A stretch of 64,000 bases of DNA from Ensifer canadensis (GTDB lineage: Bacteria > Pseudomonadota > Alphaproteobacteria > Rhizobiales > Rhizobiaceae), in contig NZ_CP083373.1 in assembly GCF_017488845.2 (NCBI RefSeq), positions 434,001 to 498,000 on the forward strand, in the 5' to 3' direction. Below are positions 18,833 to 29,412 of the stretch, in pieces. The notes beneath the pieces were generated by a model. That model was not told where the DNA came from. It searched no databases and worked only from the letters and a program-made list of their open reading frames with translations. The translations under genes and the position numbers were made by a program. Each line of letters opens with the position of its first letter. Position 1 is the first letter of the stretch.

Positions 18833-19504
18833 TCAGTCAAACCGACCGGTGCGTAGCACGTGATCGATGCCGTGCTCCACGTGTTGGCGCAGCATAGACC
18901 TTGCGCCTTCCACGTCGCGGGCCATGGCAAGGTCGAAGAGTTTGCGATGATCGTCCGTAACCGGTTTCCCCCGGAAGCTGCGCGCAAGCAAGTGGTAGCG
19001 TAGAAATCGATCGAACGTCGTTGCCAGCGTTTCCATCAGCACCGTAGAGCCGCAAGCCGACGCGAGCGCCTGATGGAACTCCCAGTCGTAGCGCACCCAA
19101 TCCGGCGTTCGGTCGACGTCGCCGGTTAGCAAACGCTGCTCCACCGCGGCAAGCTTGTGTCTGGCTGCCACAACGCGCGCTTCCCATTCAAGGTCACCCG
19201 CGGCGAGAGACAGAGCAAGAGCATGACTCTCGAGCAGAAGGCGCATGTCACCGAGATCCCGCAGCTCCTTCGCGGAAACCGGTGCGACATGGAAGCCGCG
19301 CTGCCCTTCGGCAATCACAAGGTTTTCGGTGGCAAGCCGCGATAAGGTTTCTCTGAGGGTGGAGATGCTTACTGAGTATCGATCACGTAGGTCGTCGAGT
19401 TTCAGCTTCTGACGCGGAGATAATGTGCCCGCGATGATATCGCTCCGGATTTGGCGAAACGCCATCTCGCTCGCAGTTTCCGATGGTATATTTTGGACGA
19501 TCAT
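18833..19504 (-). CDS. GntR-family (FadR/VanR type) transcriptional regulator
   Basis: A 223-residue GntR regulator. The winged helix at residues 5-70 has AFRQIRSDIIAGTLSPRQKL, DLRDRYSVSISTLRE and LSRLATENLV. The C-terminal FCD ligand domain includes DLGDMRLLLESHAL, DWEFHQALASACGS and a helix ending AMARDVEGARSMLRQHVEH, with His residues that in this family can bind a metal. The gene is divergent from the TRAP transporter operon, with a 225-base AT-rich region between them. FCD regulators usually sense carboxylic acids, which fits a TRAP substrate. Confidence 0.9.
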   Translation of the reverse strand: MIVQNIPSETASEMAFRQIRSDIIAGTLSPRQKLKLDDLRDRYSVSISTLRETLSRLATENLVIAEGQRGFHVAPVSAKELRDLGDMRLLLESHALALSLAAGDLEWEARVVAARHKLAAVEQRLLTGDVDRTPDWVRYDWEFHQALASACGSTVLMETLATTFDRFLRYHLLARSFRGKPVTDDHRKLFDLAMARDVEGARSMLRQHVEHGIDHVLRTGRFD

Positions 19505-19729
19505 GTTTCCTCCCTTACTCGAATTATATCCTATGAAATGAAAAATCTATGATAAAAATTATTTGACATGAGATATTGAACATCAGAAACTCCGGCTATA
19601 GCTGGCCGCTTGTCCGCGCCTTTTTTAACTAACTGGTCCGTGCATGAACAAGGTGCTCTTCCGAGGAGGGAAGAGTGAAAGTGGGAAAGAGACCGGCCAC
19701 TCGACGGTCGGCTAACGGGAGGAAAATCA

Positions 19730-20716
19730 ATGGTTTTTGAAATCGACCGACGCCGCTTTCTTGGCGTTTCCGCGGCGGCGACCGCGGCTTTTGCTTTCCC
19801 AGCATTTGCACAGGACAAACCCGTGCTGAAGTTTTCGGCGGTGTTCTCCGAGCAGGACATCCGCGCCGAGATGATGAAATCCTTCAAGGATGCCATCAAG
19901 GACAGCTTCACGCTGGAGCCGTTCTATGGCGGAACGCTCTTCAAGCAGGGCACCGAACTGGTGGCTCTCCAGCGCGGCAACCTGCAGATGGGCAATATCG
20001 CCCCGCAGGATATCTCAAACCAGATTCCCGAATGGTCTGTGCTGACCTCAGCCTATCTGTTCCGCGATGCCGCCCATCTCAAGGCGTTCTTCGACAGCGA
20101 TACCGGCGCGGAATTCAAGAAAATGGCGGAAGATCAGCTCGGCGTGCATATTTTGGGTCCGACCTATTTCGGTGCACGTCAGGTGGGGCTTAAACCGGAA
20201 AAGAAGATTGCAACACCTGCCGACATGGCCGGTATCAAGCTTCGGATGCCGGGTGGCGACGCCTGGCAGTTCCTGGGGGCTGCGCTCGGCGCAAATCCGA
20301 CGCCTATGGCCTATGCCGAAGTCTATACCGGTCTGCAGACCGGCGCGATCGACGGACAGGACAATCCGCTTCCGAACGTCAAGAACATGAAGTTCTATGA
20401 AGTGATGTCGCAGATCGTGCTGACCTCGCATCTGATCGGTTACGATCTGCTGACTGTTTCCAGCAAGGTGTGGGCCGACATGTCGCCGGAACAGCAGACA
20501 GCGTTCCAGGCGGCGGCGGATAGGGCGATGGCCTGGAGCCAGGAACAGCACCTGGCGCAGGAAAAGGCTCTGGTCGACGAGTTCAAGGCAGCCGGCCTCA
20601 AAATCTATGAACCGGACATTGCCGCATTCCGGAAGCATGCACAGGAGAAGTATCTCTCCTCCGATCTCGCAAAATCGTGGCCTGAAGGCATCCTCGAGAA
20701 AATAGCAGCCCTGTAG
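19730..20716 (+). CDS. TRAP transporter solute-binding protein (DctP family)
   Basis: A 328-residue periplasmic DctP-type protein that captures a carboxylate for the TRAP permease. The N-terminus is a Tat-like signal (DRRRFLGVSAAATAAFAFPAFA), with cleavage expected after AFA at about residue 27. The family signature is LRMPGGDAWQFLGAALGANPTPMAYAEVYTGLQTGAIDGQ read across about 170-210, including the substrate-binding Arg in the strand KLRMPG. GGGAGGAAAATCA precedes the ATG. It is the first gene of a four-gene operon with the two permease subunits and a dehydroquinase-like enzyme. Confidence 0.93.
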   Translation: MVFEIDRRRFLGVSAAATAAFAFPAFAQDKPVLKFSAVFSEQDIRAEMMKSFKDAIKDSFTLEPFYGGTLFKQGTELVALQRGNLQMGNIAPQDISNQIPEWSVLTSAYLFRDAAHLKAFFDSDTGAEFKKMAEDQLGVHILGPTYFGARQVGLKPEKKIATPADMAGIKLRMPGGDAWQFLGAALGANPTPMAYAEVYTGLQTGAIDGQDNPLPNVKNMKFYEVMSQIVLTSHLIGYDLLTVSSKVWADMSPEQQTAFQAAADRAMAWSQEQHLAQEKALVDEFKAAGLKIYEPDIAAFRKHAQEKYLSSDLAKSWPEGILEKIAAL

Positions 20717-20785
20717 TCGTATCAGCGACAAAAAGATGTCGGCCGGGTTCGACCCGGCCGATTGGGTGAGGTGAGGAGGAATTTC

Positions 20786-21304
20786 GTGTCCGAGAGACTG
20801 CTTGCCTTTGGCCGGTGGCTGCGCCGGCGGGCTGAAAACATTTTGGCCCTCATGCTGTTGGGCATGTTCGTCGTGTTTCTGTTGCAGATCCTGTTCCGCT
20901 ATGTCCTCAATCTCTCCATTGGCTGGACGCACGAAGTCAGCGTTGCTCTGTGGATCTGGATAGTGCTCTTCGGGTCCGCTTTCGTGATCGGCGAGAGTGA
21001 AGAAATCCGGTTCGATTTCTTCTGGGCTAGCGCGTCCGCCCGTGCCCGCCGCATCATGACGCTGATTTTTGCCGTGGCTCTTGTCGTCGCCTTCGGCGTC
21101 TCGCTGCCGGCCGTCATAGACTACGTCATGTTTATGAAGGTCGAGAAGACAGCCTATCTCAAGATCCGCTTCGACTATCTCTACTCGATCTACGTCGTCT
21201 TTGCGGTAGCAATGATCGTGCGCTACATCTGGCTTGCATGGCAGGCAGCCTTCGGCAAAGCGCCGGACGCTTTCGATCCCACGAAAGCGAGCTCCGGCGT
21301 ATGA
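20786..21304 (+). CDS. TRAP transporter small permease (DctQ family)
   Basis: A 172-residue membrane protein. I prefer the GTG at 20786 because AGGAGGA lies at 20774-20780; an in-frame TTG at 20762 is a weaker start. Four membrane segments are visible: ILALMLLGMFVVFLLQILF, SVALWIWIVLFGSAFVIG, IMTLIFAVALVVAFGVSLP and LYSIYVVFAVAMIVRYIWL. The conserved DctQ segment W..E..... is seen in GWTHEVSVALW. Its stop overlaps the start of the large permease by four bases (ATGA), so the two are translationally coupled. Confidence 0.9.
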   Translation: MSERLLAFGRWLRRRAENILALMLLGMFVVFLLQILFRYVLNLSIGWTHEVSVALWIWIVLFGSAFVIGESEEIRFDFFWASASARARRIMTLIFAVALVVAFGVSLPAVIDYVMFMKVEKTAYLKIRFDYLYSIYVVFAVAMIVRYIWLAWQAAFGKAPDAFDPTKASSGV

Positions 21305-22602
21305 ATTTCACCAGTCCTTTTTCGCTTACCATTGTCCTCATCACGGCTCTTGCCTTTTTGGGCTTGCCGATAGGGCTGTCGATGATCGTTGGTTCGATCC
21401 TGTACCTGTTTCTTGTCGGAGCCGACATGGGAACGGTGGCCGAGCAATTTCTGAACGGCATGTATTCCAACTATATCATTCTTGCAGTGCCGCTGTTTGT
21501 GCTCGCTGCCGAATTCATGAACATCGGCTCGATGACGGAGCGGCTTCTCAACTTCTGTAATGTTCTCGTTGGTCGGTTCCGCGGCGGCCTTGCGCAGGTG
21601 AACGTGGTGCAGAGCATCGTATTTGCGGGCATGTCCGGCTCTGCGATCGCGGATGCGGCGGGCAGCGGGCGCATGATGCAGAATATGATGACCCGAGACG
21701 GGCGTTACACGCCAAGCTATGCCGCCGCGTTGACGGCTGTGACCTCCGTCATCGGCCCGATCATTCCTCCTTCCATTCCAATGGTAATCTACGCGCTCGT
21801 TTCGGACGCATCGATCGGCTATCTCTTTATCGGCGGCATGATCCCTGGACTGTTGATGGCACTTCTGCAGATGGTGCAGGTTGCAATCACCGCGCGGCGC
21901 AAGAACTTTCCGGTGGAGGACCCCGTACCGCTTCGCGATATCCCGAAGATCACCTGGCAGGCGCTTCCGGCGCTCATGATGCCGGTCGTTCTGCTTGGCT
22001 GCATCTATTCGGGCATCACGACACCGACTGAGGCTGCAGCTCTTGCGGCGGCCTACGCGCTGGCCATTTCCGTCGTGATCTATCGCAGTATTTCGTTGGT
22101 GGCCTTCTACGACGCATTAAAGACCAGCTCGAAGACGACAGCATCAATCGGCATGCTGATCGCCGGCTCGCTGGTCTTCAACTACGTTGTCACGATTGAG
22201 AACATCCCGGAGACACTGCGTGTGCTTTTGACGGGTTGGGATCTGTCACCAATTGGCTTTCTGATCCTCGTCAACGTCCTTCTGCTCCTGCTAGGCTGCG
22301 TGCTGGAGGGGACAGCAATCCTACTGATTATCGTTCCCGTATTCATCCCGACCGCGCAAGCGCTTGGTATCGATATGGTGCATTTCGGGGTCATGGTGGT
22401 CGTCAACGTCATGTTGGGGCTGGTTACACCACCCTACGGGCTGTTGCTTTTTATCATGACCAACATTTCCGGTGCGCCGGTGCGCGACATCATTCGCGAC
22501 GCGTTGCCGTTTCTTGGCTGGATGGTGCTCTGCCTGGCGCTCATCACCTTCTTTCCCGACCTCGTACTCTGGTTGCCGCGCCTCACGGGCTACCAGGGGT
22601 AA
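21301..22602 (+). CDS. TRAP transporter large permease (DctM family)
   Basis: A 433-residue, roughly 12-segment membrane protein beginning MNFTSPFSLTIVLITALAF at the ATG at 21301, which overlaps the DctQ stop. An in-frame upstream extension exists but is not supported by a ribosome binding site. Family features include GMSGSAIADAAGSG, RDGRYTPSYAAALTAVTSVIG, IPPSIPMVIY and VTPPYGLLLFIM. It forms the Na+-driven translocation pore with DctQ. Substrate is unknown; the dehydroquinase-like enzyme after it suggests a quinate- or shikimate-like acid. Confidence 0.94.
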   Translation: MNFTSPFSLTIVLITALAFLGLPIGLSMIVGSILYLFLVGADMGTVAEQFLNGMYSNYIILAVPLFVLAAEFMNIGSMTERLLNFCNVLVGRFRGGLAQVNVVQSIVFAGMSGSAIADAAGSGRMMQNMMTRDGRYTPSYAAALTAVTSVIGPIIPPSIPMVIYALVSDASIGYLFIGGMIPGLLMALLQMVQVAITARRKNFPVEDPVPLRDIPKITWQALPALMMPVVLLGCIYSGITTPTEAAALAAAYALAISVVIYRSISLVAFYDALKTSSKTTASIGMLIAGSLVFNYVVTIENIPETLRVLLTGWDLSPIGFLILVNVLLLLLGCVLEGTAILLIIVPVFIPTAQALGIDMVHFGVMVVVNVMLGLVTPPYGLLLFIMTNISGAPVRDIIRDALPFLGWMVLCLALITFFPDLVLWLPRLTGYQG

Positions 22603-22616
22603 CAGGTAAAGCGATC

Positions 22617-23069
22617 ATGACAGACCCCAAACCCCTCTTCATTCTCAACGGACCAAACCTCAACCGGCTTGGAAAACGCGAGCCGGAGATTTACGGCTAC
22701 ACGACACTCGGCGAAATCGAAACGTGGTGCAAGCAGGCGGCTGGAAAGCGGCCGGTGGAATTTCGCCAGACGAACAGCGAGGAACGGCTTATCGAATGGG
22801 TGCACGAAGCGATCGATGAGGACGCTGCAGGCATCATCATCAATCCAGCCGCGTTCACGTTCACATCGCTTGCTTTGCTGGATGCGTTAAAGATGTTTCC
22901 AGGCCCGATCATCGAATTTCACATCAGCAATGTTCACAGGCGTGAACCGATCTATCACCGCTCCTACGTCTCGATGCGTGCTACTGCGGTAATAGCGGGT
23001 CTGGGGGCTACAGGCTATCCCACAGCGGTTCATGCCATTGAAGCGCTCATTGAGCAAAACAAGGTCTGA
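22617..23069 (+). CDS. Type II 3-dehydroquinate dehydratase-like protein with altered active site
   Basis: A 150-residue protein of the AroQ fold. The N-terminal loop NGPNLNRLGKREPEIYG provides the Arg and the catalytic Tyr26, Asn76 is in IIINPAAF, and His102 lies in EFHISNVHRRE. In typical enzymes the segment after the Asn reads G.YTHTS, but here it is AAFTFTS, so a normally conserved His is replaced by Phe. This may change substrate or activity. The gene is 14 bases after the TRAP large permease and is likely co-transcribed, which points to a catabolic rather than a shikimate-biosynthetic role. Confidence 0.82.
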   Translation: MTDPKPLFILNGPNLNRLGKREPEIYGYTTLGEIETWCKQAAGKRPVEFRQTNSEERLIEWVHEAIDEDAAGIIINPAAFTFTSLALLDALKMFPGPIIEFHISNVHRREPIYHRSYVSMRATAVIAGLGATGYPTAVHAIEALIEQNKV

Positions 23070-23241
23070 TGGTGCTCGCAATGTCTTGCGCCACTCCCGA
23101 CACACAGAGCTGTGCTATCGATCCGCGTCGACTATGCTCCAGCTTGCGAGCAGGCTTCGGCAAGAGGCGATCTTAGCAAGGGGCTCGCATTTGGCGGTCA
23201 CGCACAGGGCGACACCTTCCGGGAGTTCGAATGGCGGGGAC

Positions 23242-23985
23242 TCAGGCCTTTTTTTTAGATGCTTGTTGTTTAACGCGGATCCGTAGCGGCTTGCCTTCCA
23301 TTTGCTCGATATCGAAGGCGTTTGTCTTGCGCACGAGATCGCTGAGCTTGCGAAAGCCGTAGGTTCGCGGATCGAAGTCCGATGCCAGGTTCGCCAATTG
23401 CGTGCCGATGGACCCAAGCGGGACCCATCCGTCTTCGCTTTCCATCTGGGAGATGACCTTCTTGATGATGGGGGTCGCGGCCTTCGGCTGCTGAAGCGGA
23501 GTGGGCGTCTGAGCCGATTCCGCACCATTTGACGCGACGATCGGTAGGAGGTTTTCCGTGTAAATGAATCTGCGGCATGCCTGACGGAAGCTTTCCGGCG
23601 TCTTTTGCTCGCCGAAGCCGAAAACATCGGTGCCTTGCTCGCGGATCCGCGACGCCAGACGTGTAAAATCACTATCGGACGAGACCAGACAGAAGCCATC
23701 GAAGCGACCGCTGTGCAACAGATCCATTGCGTCGATCACGAGGGTGATATCAGACGCGTTCTTTCCGGTGGTATACGCAAACTGCTGCTGCGGTATGATT
23801 GCGTGACGCGACAGCACTTCGATCCATGCTTTCGATCGTCCACTGGCGAAATCTCCGTAGATGCGCCTGACGCTGGCCTCTCCGATCTTGGCGATTTCCT
23901 CAAACAGGCCATCGGCAATTTTAGCCGAAGCATTGTCGGCATCGATCAGGACGGCGAGACGAGGAGACCGTGCTTCACCAGACAT
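23242..23985 (-). CDS. NYN-domain protein with C-terminal OST-HTH (LOTUS) domain
   Basis: A 247-residue protein. The first 150 residues form an NYN (LabA/DUF88) PIN-like nuclease domain with the acidic residues in VLIDADNAS, IYGDFAS, DITLVIDAMDLL and SSDSDFTRLASRI. Residues about 165-235 form an OST-HTH/LOTUS domain (AATPIIKKVISQMESEDGWV, LGSIGTQLANLASDFDPR, YGFRKLSDLV), which binds RNA in other organisms. Together they suggest an RNA-processing or RNA-decay enzyme. The gene stands alone. The combination is known in bacteria, but targets are not. Confidence 0.88.
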   Translation of the reverse strand: MSGEARSPRLAVLIDADNASAKIADGLFEEIAKIGEASVRRIYGDFASGRSKAWIEVLSRHAIIPQQQFAYTTGKNASDITLVIDAMDLLHSGRFDGFCLVSSDSDFTRLASRIREQGTDVFGFGEQKTPESFRQACRRFIYTENLLPIVASNGAESAQTPTPLQQPKAATPIIKKVISQMESEDGWVPLGSIGTQLANLASDFDPRTYGFRKLSDLVRKTNAFDIEQMEGKPLRIRVKQQASKKKA

Positions 23986-24302
23986 TGAACTCTCCTTTCA
24001 CTTCCGCGACGGCTCGAATGTGTTCCCAGCTGTTCCAGCTTTGAGAGGTCAGTTCCGGCTGGAGGCGGTATGAGCCCTAAGCCTGCTCTAATGAGAGGCC
24101 TGCTTCGCTCACCTGAAAAGCAACCGATCACTCAATCCCCCATAAAGCCCTTGCCACAAGGCGTCCATGTATGAAGCATACAAACGCTACTTTGGGAATC
24201 CTTGCACTTCCTAACACGTGCCAGCTCGGGGCGAGAAATGGCATCAGAAAGGCATGAGGCTGGCAGATAGTTAAAGCTAATTCCACACGAGCTACCAGCG
24301 AC
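23986..24302. other. No gene recognised
   Basis: The first part is the leader of the NYN gene. The rest has no gene-like frame. In-frame sequence upstream of the BrnA-like gene is interrupted and shows no homology, which is why that gene looks short. Confidence 0.4.
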
Positions 24303-24494
24303 TTGGTGCAGCAGGTTCTGGAACGTCCGCGAGCGCTCAAGAAGAAAGTGTTGCCCTCCGACGGTTCCACGACGAAACTCACCCTCAACGTCGATACCGA
24401 CGTGGTCGACTGGTTCAAGTTATCCGGTGCCCATTGGCGCTCAAGGATGCAAGAGGCTCTTCGAAACGCCACCGAACTCGACAAGGATGTTTGA
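24303..24494 (+). CDS. BrnA-like antitoxin C-terminal module (63 aa, possibly partial)
   Basis: A 63-residue frame from a TTG at 24303. The C-terminal half reads KLTLNVDTDVVDWFKLSG and HWRSRMQEALRNA, the ribbon-helix-helix pattern (strand, then two helices) of BrnA-type antitoxins. Full-length BrnA proteins are usually longer and are encoded beside a BrnT toxin. No brnT is visible here, so this may be an orphan or a truncated copy. A good ribosome binding site is missing. Confidence 0.5.
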   Translation: MVQQVLERPRALKKKVLPSDGSTTKLTLNVDTDVVDWFKLSGAHWRSRMQEALRNATELDKDV

Positions 24495-24743
24495 TCCCGA
24501 CGGATCCGTCTCGAATTTCCTCGGCAACAACCGGGTATCCTTCTCTTTGGCGTGCGAAACCGCGAGTTTGACGGCGGAGCCAAATCCCACGCTGCTGCCC
24601 ACAGTCAACGTGGCTGCCGCCTCGCATTGGGGCAAAGGAGAAAAACCGACGGCCGCGTCTGGCCTCTCCGTTGGCGCGTTGAGGTCGCTCTCGATCGGTG
24701 AGGAGCCCTATTGGTAGGAGACGATGTCGGCGGAATATGTATT

Positions 24744-24770
24744 TTGGCACTCCTATCTATCGAGTGCCAA
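24744..24770. promoter_or_regulatory. CIRCE element (HrcA operator) upstream of groESL
   Basis: TTGGCACTC, nine bases, then GAGTGCCAA: a perfect 9-bp inverted repeat with N9 spacing, differing from the consensus TTAGCACTC-N9-GAGTGCTAA only at a compensating pair. It lies 55 bases upstream of the groES ATG. CIRCE is the binding site of the heat-shock repressor HrcA, so this groESL copy is expected to be HrcA-controlled. Confidence 0.92.
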
Positions 24771-24825
24771 AGGTGCTATGTAAGGATTGCAGCCGCCCTA
24801 TGTGCAGGCCGCAGAAAGAATCCCT

Positions 24826-26821
<1,996 letters not shown>

Positions 26822-27291
26822 GAACAGTCTGAACGGCGTTGGTGCGCGGTTCGTTTGTTGGTGTGGGTTGGCTTCCGATGTAGCAATTGTAGTGCAGCCA
26901 TGCCTTTTAAACACAACTCCTGCCGCCGCCATCATCTTGAGAAGATGAAGTCGAGGGTGACGAACCCGGCCAACGGCACCAGCATATCGCCGTAATCAGC
27001 AGATACTGCCGGATGAATTGGCAGGCCTCCAACGGTTACGGCAAACGCTCGCTGTCGAGACCGCCATCGGACGATACAATCGATCGTCGGGCGGCGTTTG
27101 CGGCCCGGTCGCTTCCCGTTCAGCAGACCGAAGTCGCCATCGGCTGCGCAGTCTTCAACCGAAAGCTTGCCGGGCGCACGCCCGAAATCCGTCCGCAAGG
27201 CAGCCACAGCATAGTATGCCATTTCAAAGATGCCCATCCGCTCAAGTCCGGATCTCTGCACCAAACCTGGGCAGCGGGCTTCGCGTCGCGC
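26822..27291. other. No gene recognised downstream of groEL
   Basis: About 470 bases. Overlapping frames on both strands (for example 26932-27264 minus) have no recognisable domain or ribosome binding site. No clear terminator hairpin is visible after groEL. Confidence 0.4.
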
Positions 27292-27519
27292 TCAGTATGT
27301 ATTGAGAACGTCGAGGGCTTGGTCTGCATTCTCACGATTGAGGCCAGTCATTCTCCACGCATCGACCTGCGCAGGCTTGCCGCTAAAGACGTGGTAGATC
27401 GTCCAGGATCCGTCCACTTCAACACGTCGGCCGAATTGATAGCGGCCGTGAATTTGGTGTGGCGCGTGGCCCTCGTTCTTCCAGCGTATAATCGTGCGTG
27501 CATGCTCTCGGTGGGGCAT
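27292..27519 (-). CDS. Small conserved-type hypothetical protein (75 aa)
   Basis: The ATG at 27519 is preceded by GGGAGA. The product contains a compact beta-rich core (QFGRRVEVDGSWTIYHVF, SGKPAQVDAW, TGLNRENADQALDVLN). The VDGSWTIYHVFSG pattern followed by a TGL..E.A......LN helix recurs in short rhizobial proteins of unknown role. It lies 59 bases downstream of the 27579 gene on the same strand, so they may form one transcript. Confidence 0.7.
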   Translation of the reverse strand: MPHREHARTIIRWKNEGHAPHQIHGRYQFGRRVEVDGSWTIYHVFSGKPAQVDAWRMTGLNRENADQALDVLNTY

Positions 27520-27578
27520 CGTCGTTCTCCCGTTCTTCGTATCGCCGTGATACCGCTCGGTTACACCCAGCGGTACCT

Positions 27579-27866
27579 TCAAGCGTGTGGCTGCGAGTGA
27601 GGAATGTTCCCGGCACCATCCAATGTGATGATGCGTTCAAGTTCGTCGGGTTCGATCGCGATCAAGCGCATGCGATACTGATTTTCTATCGTTGCCGGCA
27701 CTTTGATAAAGGTCGCAACGCGTCGGGAGGCAAGCCAGGAGAAGCCTTCGATGAGGACCTCGTCTTCGTCCACGTCGTAGTCGCCGGCCGCGAACGTTTC
27801 CTCGGTGTCGGGCAACTGGAAGGGCCGATTGAAGTGGATGGATCGATGGTTGGTTCGATTGAACAT
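27579..27866 (-). CDS. Small conserved-type hypothetical protein (95 aa)
   Basis: The ATG at 27866 follows AAGGAGACATC, a strong ribosome binding site. The sequence begins MFNRTNHRSIHFNRPFQLP and continues ETFAAGDYDVDEDEVLIEGFSW, a beta-strand-rich pattern that I associate with small rhizobial proteins of unknown function. The C-terminal part (MRLIAIEPDELERIITLD) is helical. It is part of a run of short minus-strand genes. Confidence 0.72.
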   Translation of the reverse strand: MFNRTNHRSIHFNRPFQLPDTEETFAAGDYDVDEDEVLIEGFSWLASRRVATFIKVPATIENQYRMRLIAIEPDELERIITLDGAGNIPHSQPHA

Positions 27867-28053
27867 GATGTCTCCTTCCGACGCCGGCGTATGCGCGGCG
27901 GCGCGGTCCTGCCTGTCGAGCGTTATGCTTTTGACGAAGACGGGATCATTGATTGCTCTGTTGGACCTTGCAGATCCCGAACGAGCCTTGTCTGATATCT
28001 AGCATTCAGCCGGGCGCACGAGTGAGGAGGGCGTTTGGCTCCGTGCCGCGCCA

Positions 28054-28176
28054 TCACAAGATCCGGCCGAAGAGGATCGTGGTGATGACCACAAAGACCG
28101 CGACCGAAAGAGCAATCCAGGCAAACAGACCGCGATAGTCGAAGAGATAGATCTGAGCCGGTATGTGGTAGTTCAT
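28054..28176 (-). CDS. 40-aa single-pass membrane peptide
   Basis: The ATG at 28176 is preceded by CGGGAGGCGATC. It encodes MNYHIPAQIYLFDYRGLF, then a hydrophobic stretch (AWIALSVAVFVVITTILF) and GRIL. One membrane segment of about 20 residues and a clean ribosome binding site make this a credible small-protein gene. It sits in the run of small minus-strand genes. No function is known to me. Confidence 0.65.
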   Translation of the reverse strand: MNYHIPAQIYLFDYRGLFAWIALSVAVFVVITTILFGRIL

Positions 28177-28221
28177 GATCGCCTCCCGTGGCTGATCTGT
28201 TTGGCCGGTTTGGCATGGTCG

Positions 28222-28530
28222 TTATAGGATATGTGCCGTTCTGAAGGCTCGCTCGGCCAATGCCATCCCATCCTTGCCGGCACTGACAATCACTTCGAGA
28301 TTGCCTTCATCCGTTACACGCTCATGGGTTTCGCGGCTGCTGCGGATGCGATACTGGAGCGCATTGTCGCGGATCGGCAGCGTCGCAACGATGCGATACG
28401 TTTCTCCAGATATTGACTCTCTCGTCAGCGCCCCCTTGGAGCGGACAAGTTGGCCAACATGGAAGCGGTGGATCGGTAACGTGTCGCGCGGGCCGCGGAT
28501 GATGCGTTTCGTGAAAGATAGAGCGTTCAT
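28222..28530 (-). CDS. Small conserved-type hypothetical protein (102 aa)
   Basis: I place the start at the ATG at 28530 (GAGGAGG upstream); the frame continues upstream without support. The sequence has HRFHVGQLVRSKG, GETYRIVATLPIRDNALQYRIRSS and ERVTDEGNLE. This resembles the SH3-like small proteins common in rhizobia, which have a G.LVR......Y.I...LP...N..QYRI pattern. It is probably a small cytoplasmic beta-barrel of unknown role. Confidence 0.75.
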   Translation of the reverse strand: MNALSFTKRIIRGPRDTLPIHRFHVGQLVRSKGALTRESISGETYRIVATLPIRDNALQYRIRSSRETHERVTDEGNLEVIVSAGKDGMALAERAFRTAHIL

Positions 28531-28980
28531 AGTGGTCTCAGTCCTCCTCAAGCGTTGGTAAGAGTAATTCGGCTGCAACAGCCGCTCCGCATTTCGCGCT
28601 GGCGTAGACGGATCAAATGCTCGTTGCGATGGGCCGGACAGACGGCTCGAGATCTGTTTCGAGACGCGTTGGCCGCAAGCACTGACGCCGAGCCTGCCTG
28701 TCTGTCGAGAATTTAGGGGATTGGGGCGGTTCGAAGTTCTGATACCGCGAAAGCCACATCGGCCAAATCAACTTGCCACAGCATAGCGCGTCGATTGAGT
28801 TTCAATTGAGGCGGTTGTGCCTGTCGGCCTGAACTCTCCTATTCGTCCAGCTTCATCGATGTTTCTCTGGAGGTTGCGGCTCCTGTCCCACCGAGCGATC
28901 GCCAGGTGCCATCGTGCGGGGATAAAGCTCCCGTATCCGCGCGAATGTGGTAAGCTCTTTGTTTGGAATTGGGGACTGCC
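28531..28980. other. Non-coding region with a dispersed repeat
   Basis: About 450 bases without a gene. It holds one copy of the 46-bp repeat (28639-28684) and the promoter region of the plus-strand small gene at 28981. Confidence 0.45.
28639..28684 (+). repeat. 46-bp dispersed repeat, copy 1
   Basis: Begins CAGACGG and ends AAGCACTG. The same 46 bases recur at 56782-56827 in the same orientation with only two mismatches. Both copies are intergenic. The core contains two TCGAGA direct repeats. Confidence 0.7.
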
Positions 28981-29151
28981 ATGTCCGAGCCGAACAAGCT
29001 CTACGAAAGCGACATCATCACCCTCCATAAGGCGCCGCTGATCGGCACGCTCTGCCTGGAATGCGACGAGGGCCCGATCGAAGTGGCCCTGAACCGAACG
29101 GCTGCCGAGACGTTGCAAAAGGCGCTTCTGCGGTTTCTTGCCCGCGATTGA
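28981..29151 (+). CDS. Small hypothetical protein (56 aa)
   Basis: The ATG at 28981 gives MSEPNKLYESDIITLHKAPL followed by GPIEVALNRTAAETLQKALLRFLARD. The protein is acidic at the start and ends in an amphipathic helix. No family is recognised with certainty. The frameshifted gene at 29162 follows closely and may once have been co-transcribed. Confidence 0.6.
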   Translation: MSEPNKLYESDIITLHKAPLIGTLCLECDEGPIEVALNRTAAETLQKALLRFLARD

Positions 29152-29161
29152 TAATCTGACC

Positions 29162-29412
29162 ATGCGGGCTCCCGACCGTCGCTGGTCGCCTTCGATGAAG
29201 GAGAGCAACGGTATGATCTGAAGATCGAAGCCAACAATGTGTGGACGGTGATCGATGTCTTCACCGGACAGCCGGTTGTTTTAGACGGTTATCTAATCTC
29301 GCATTTGCCGCGCGATGAAGCGGACGATCTTCTTGATATTCTCAATCTGAAAGACGCCATGCGCAGGGGCCTCATCCAAATTTGGCGCCGACCACCGGAA
29401 GATAAAGACTAG
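29162..29412 (+). pseudogene. Small conserved-type gene split by a frameshift
   Basis: The ATG at 29162 reads MRAPDR, but after that the protein-like sequence continues in another frame: SLVAFDEGEQRYDLKIEANN, then VWTVIDVFTGQPVVLDGY, and DEADDLLDILN, to TAG at 29410-29412. The second part resembles small rhizobial proteins with an I.ANNVWTVIDV.TGQP motif. The distance is one base short of a whole number of codons, so a one-base deletion near 29178 would explain it. A sequencing error is possible. Confidence 0.65.

Noticed and set aside
24303..24494. Alternative reading as a complete BrnTA antitoxin gene
   Set aside because: Too short and no toxin gene nearby; kept only as a possible partial gene.
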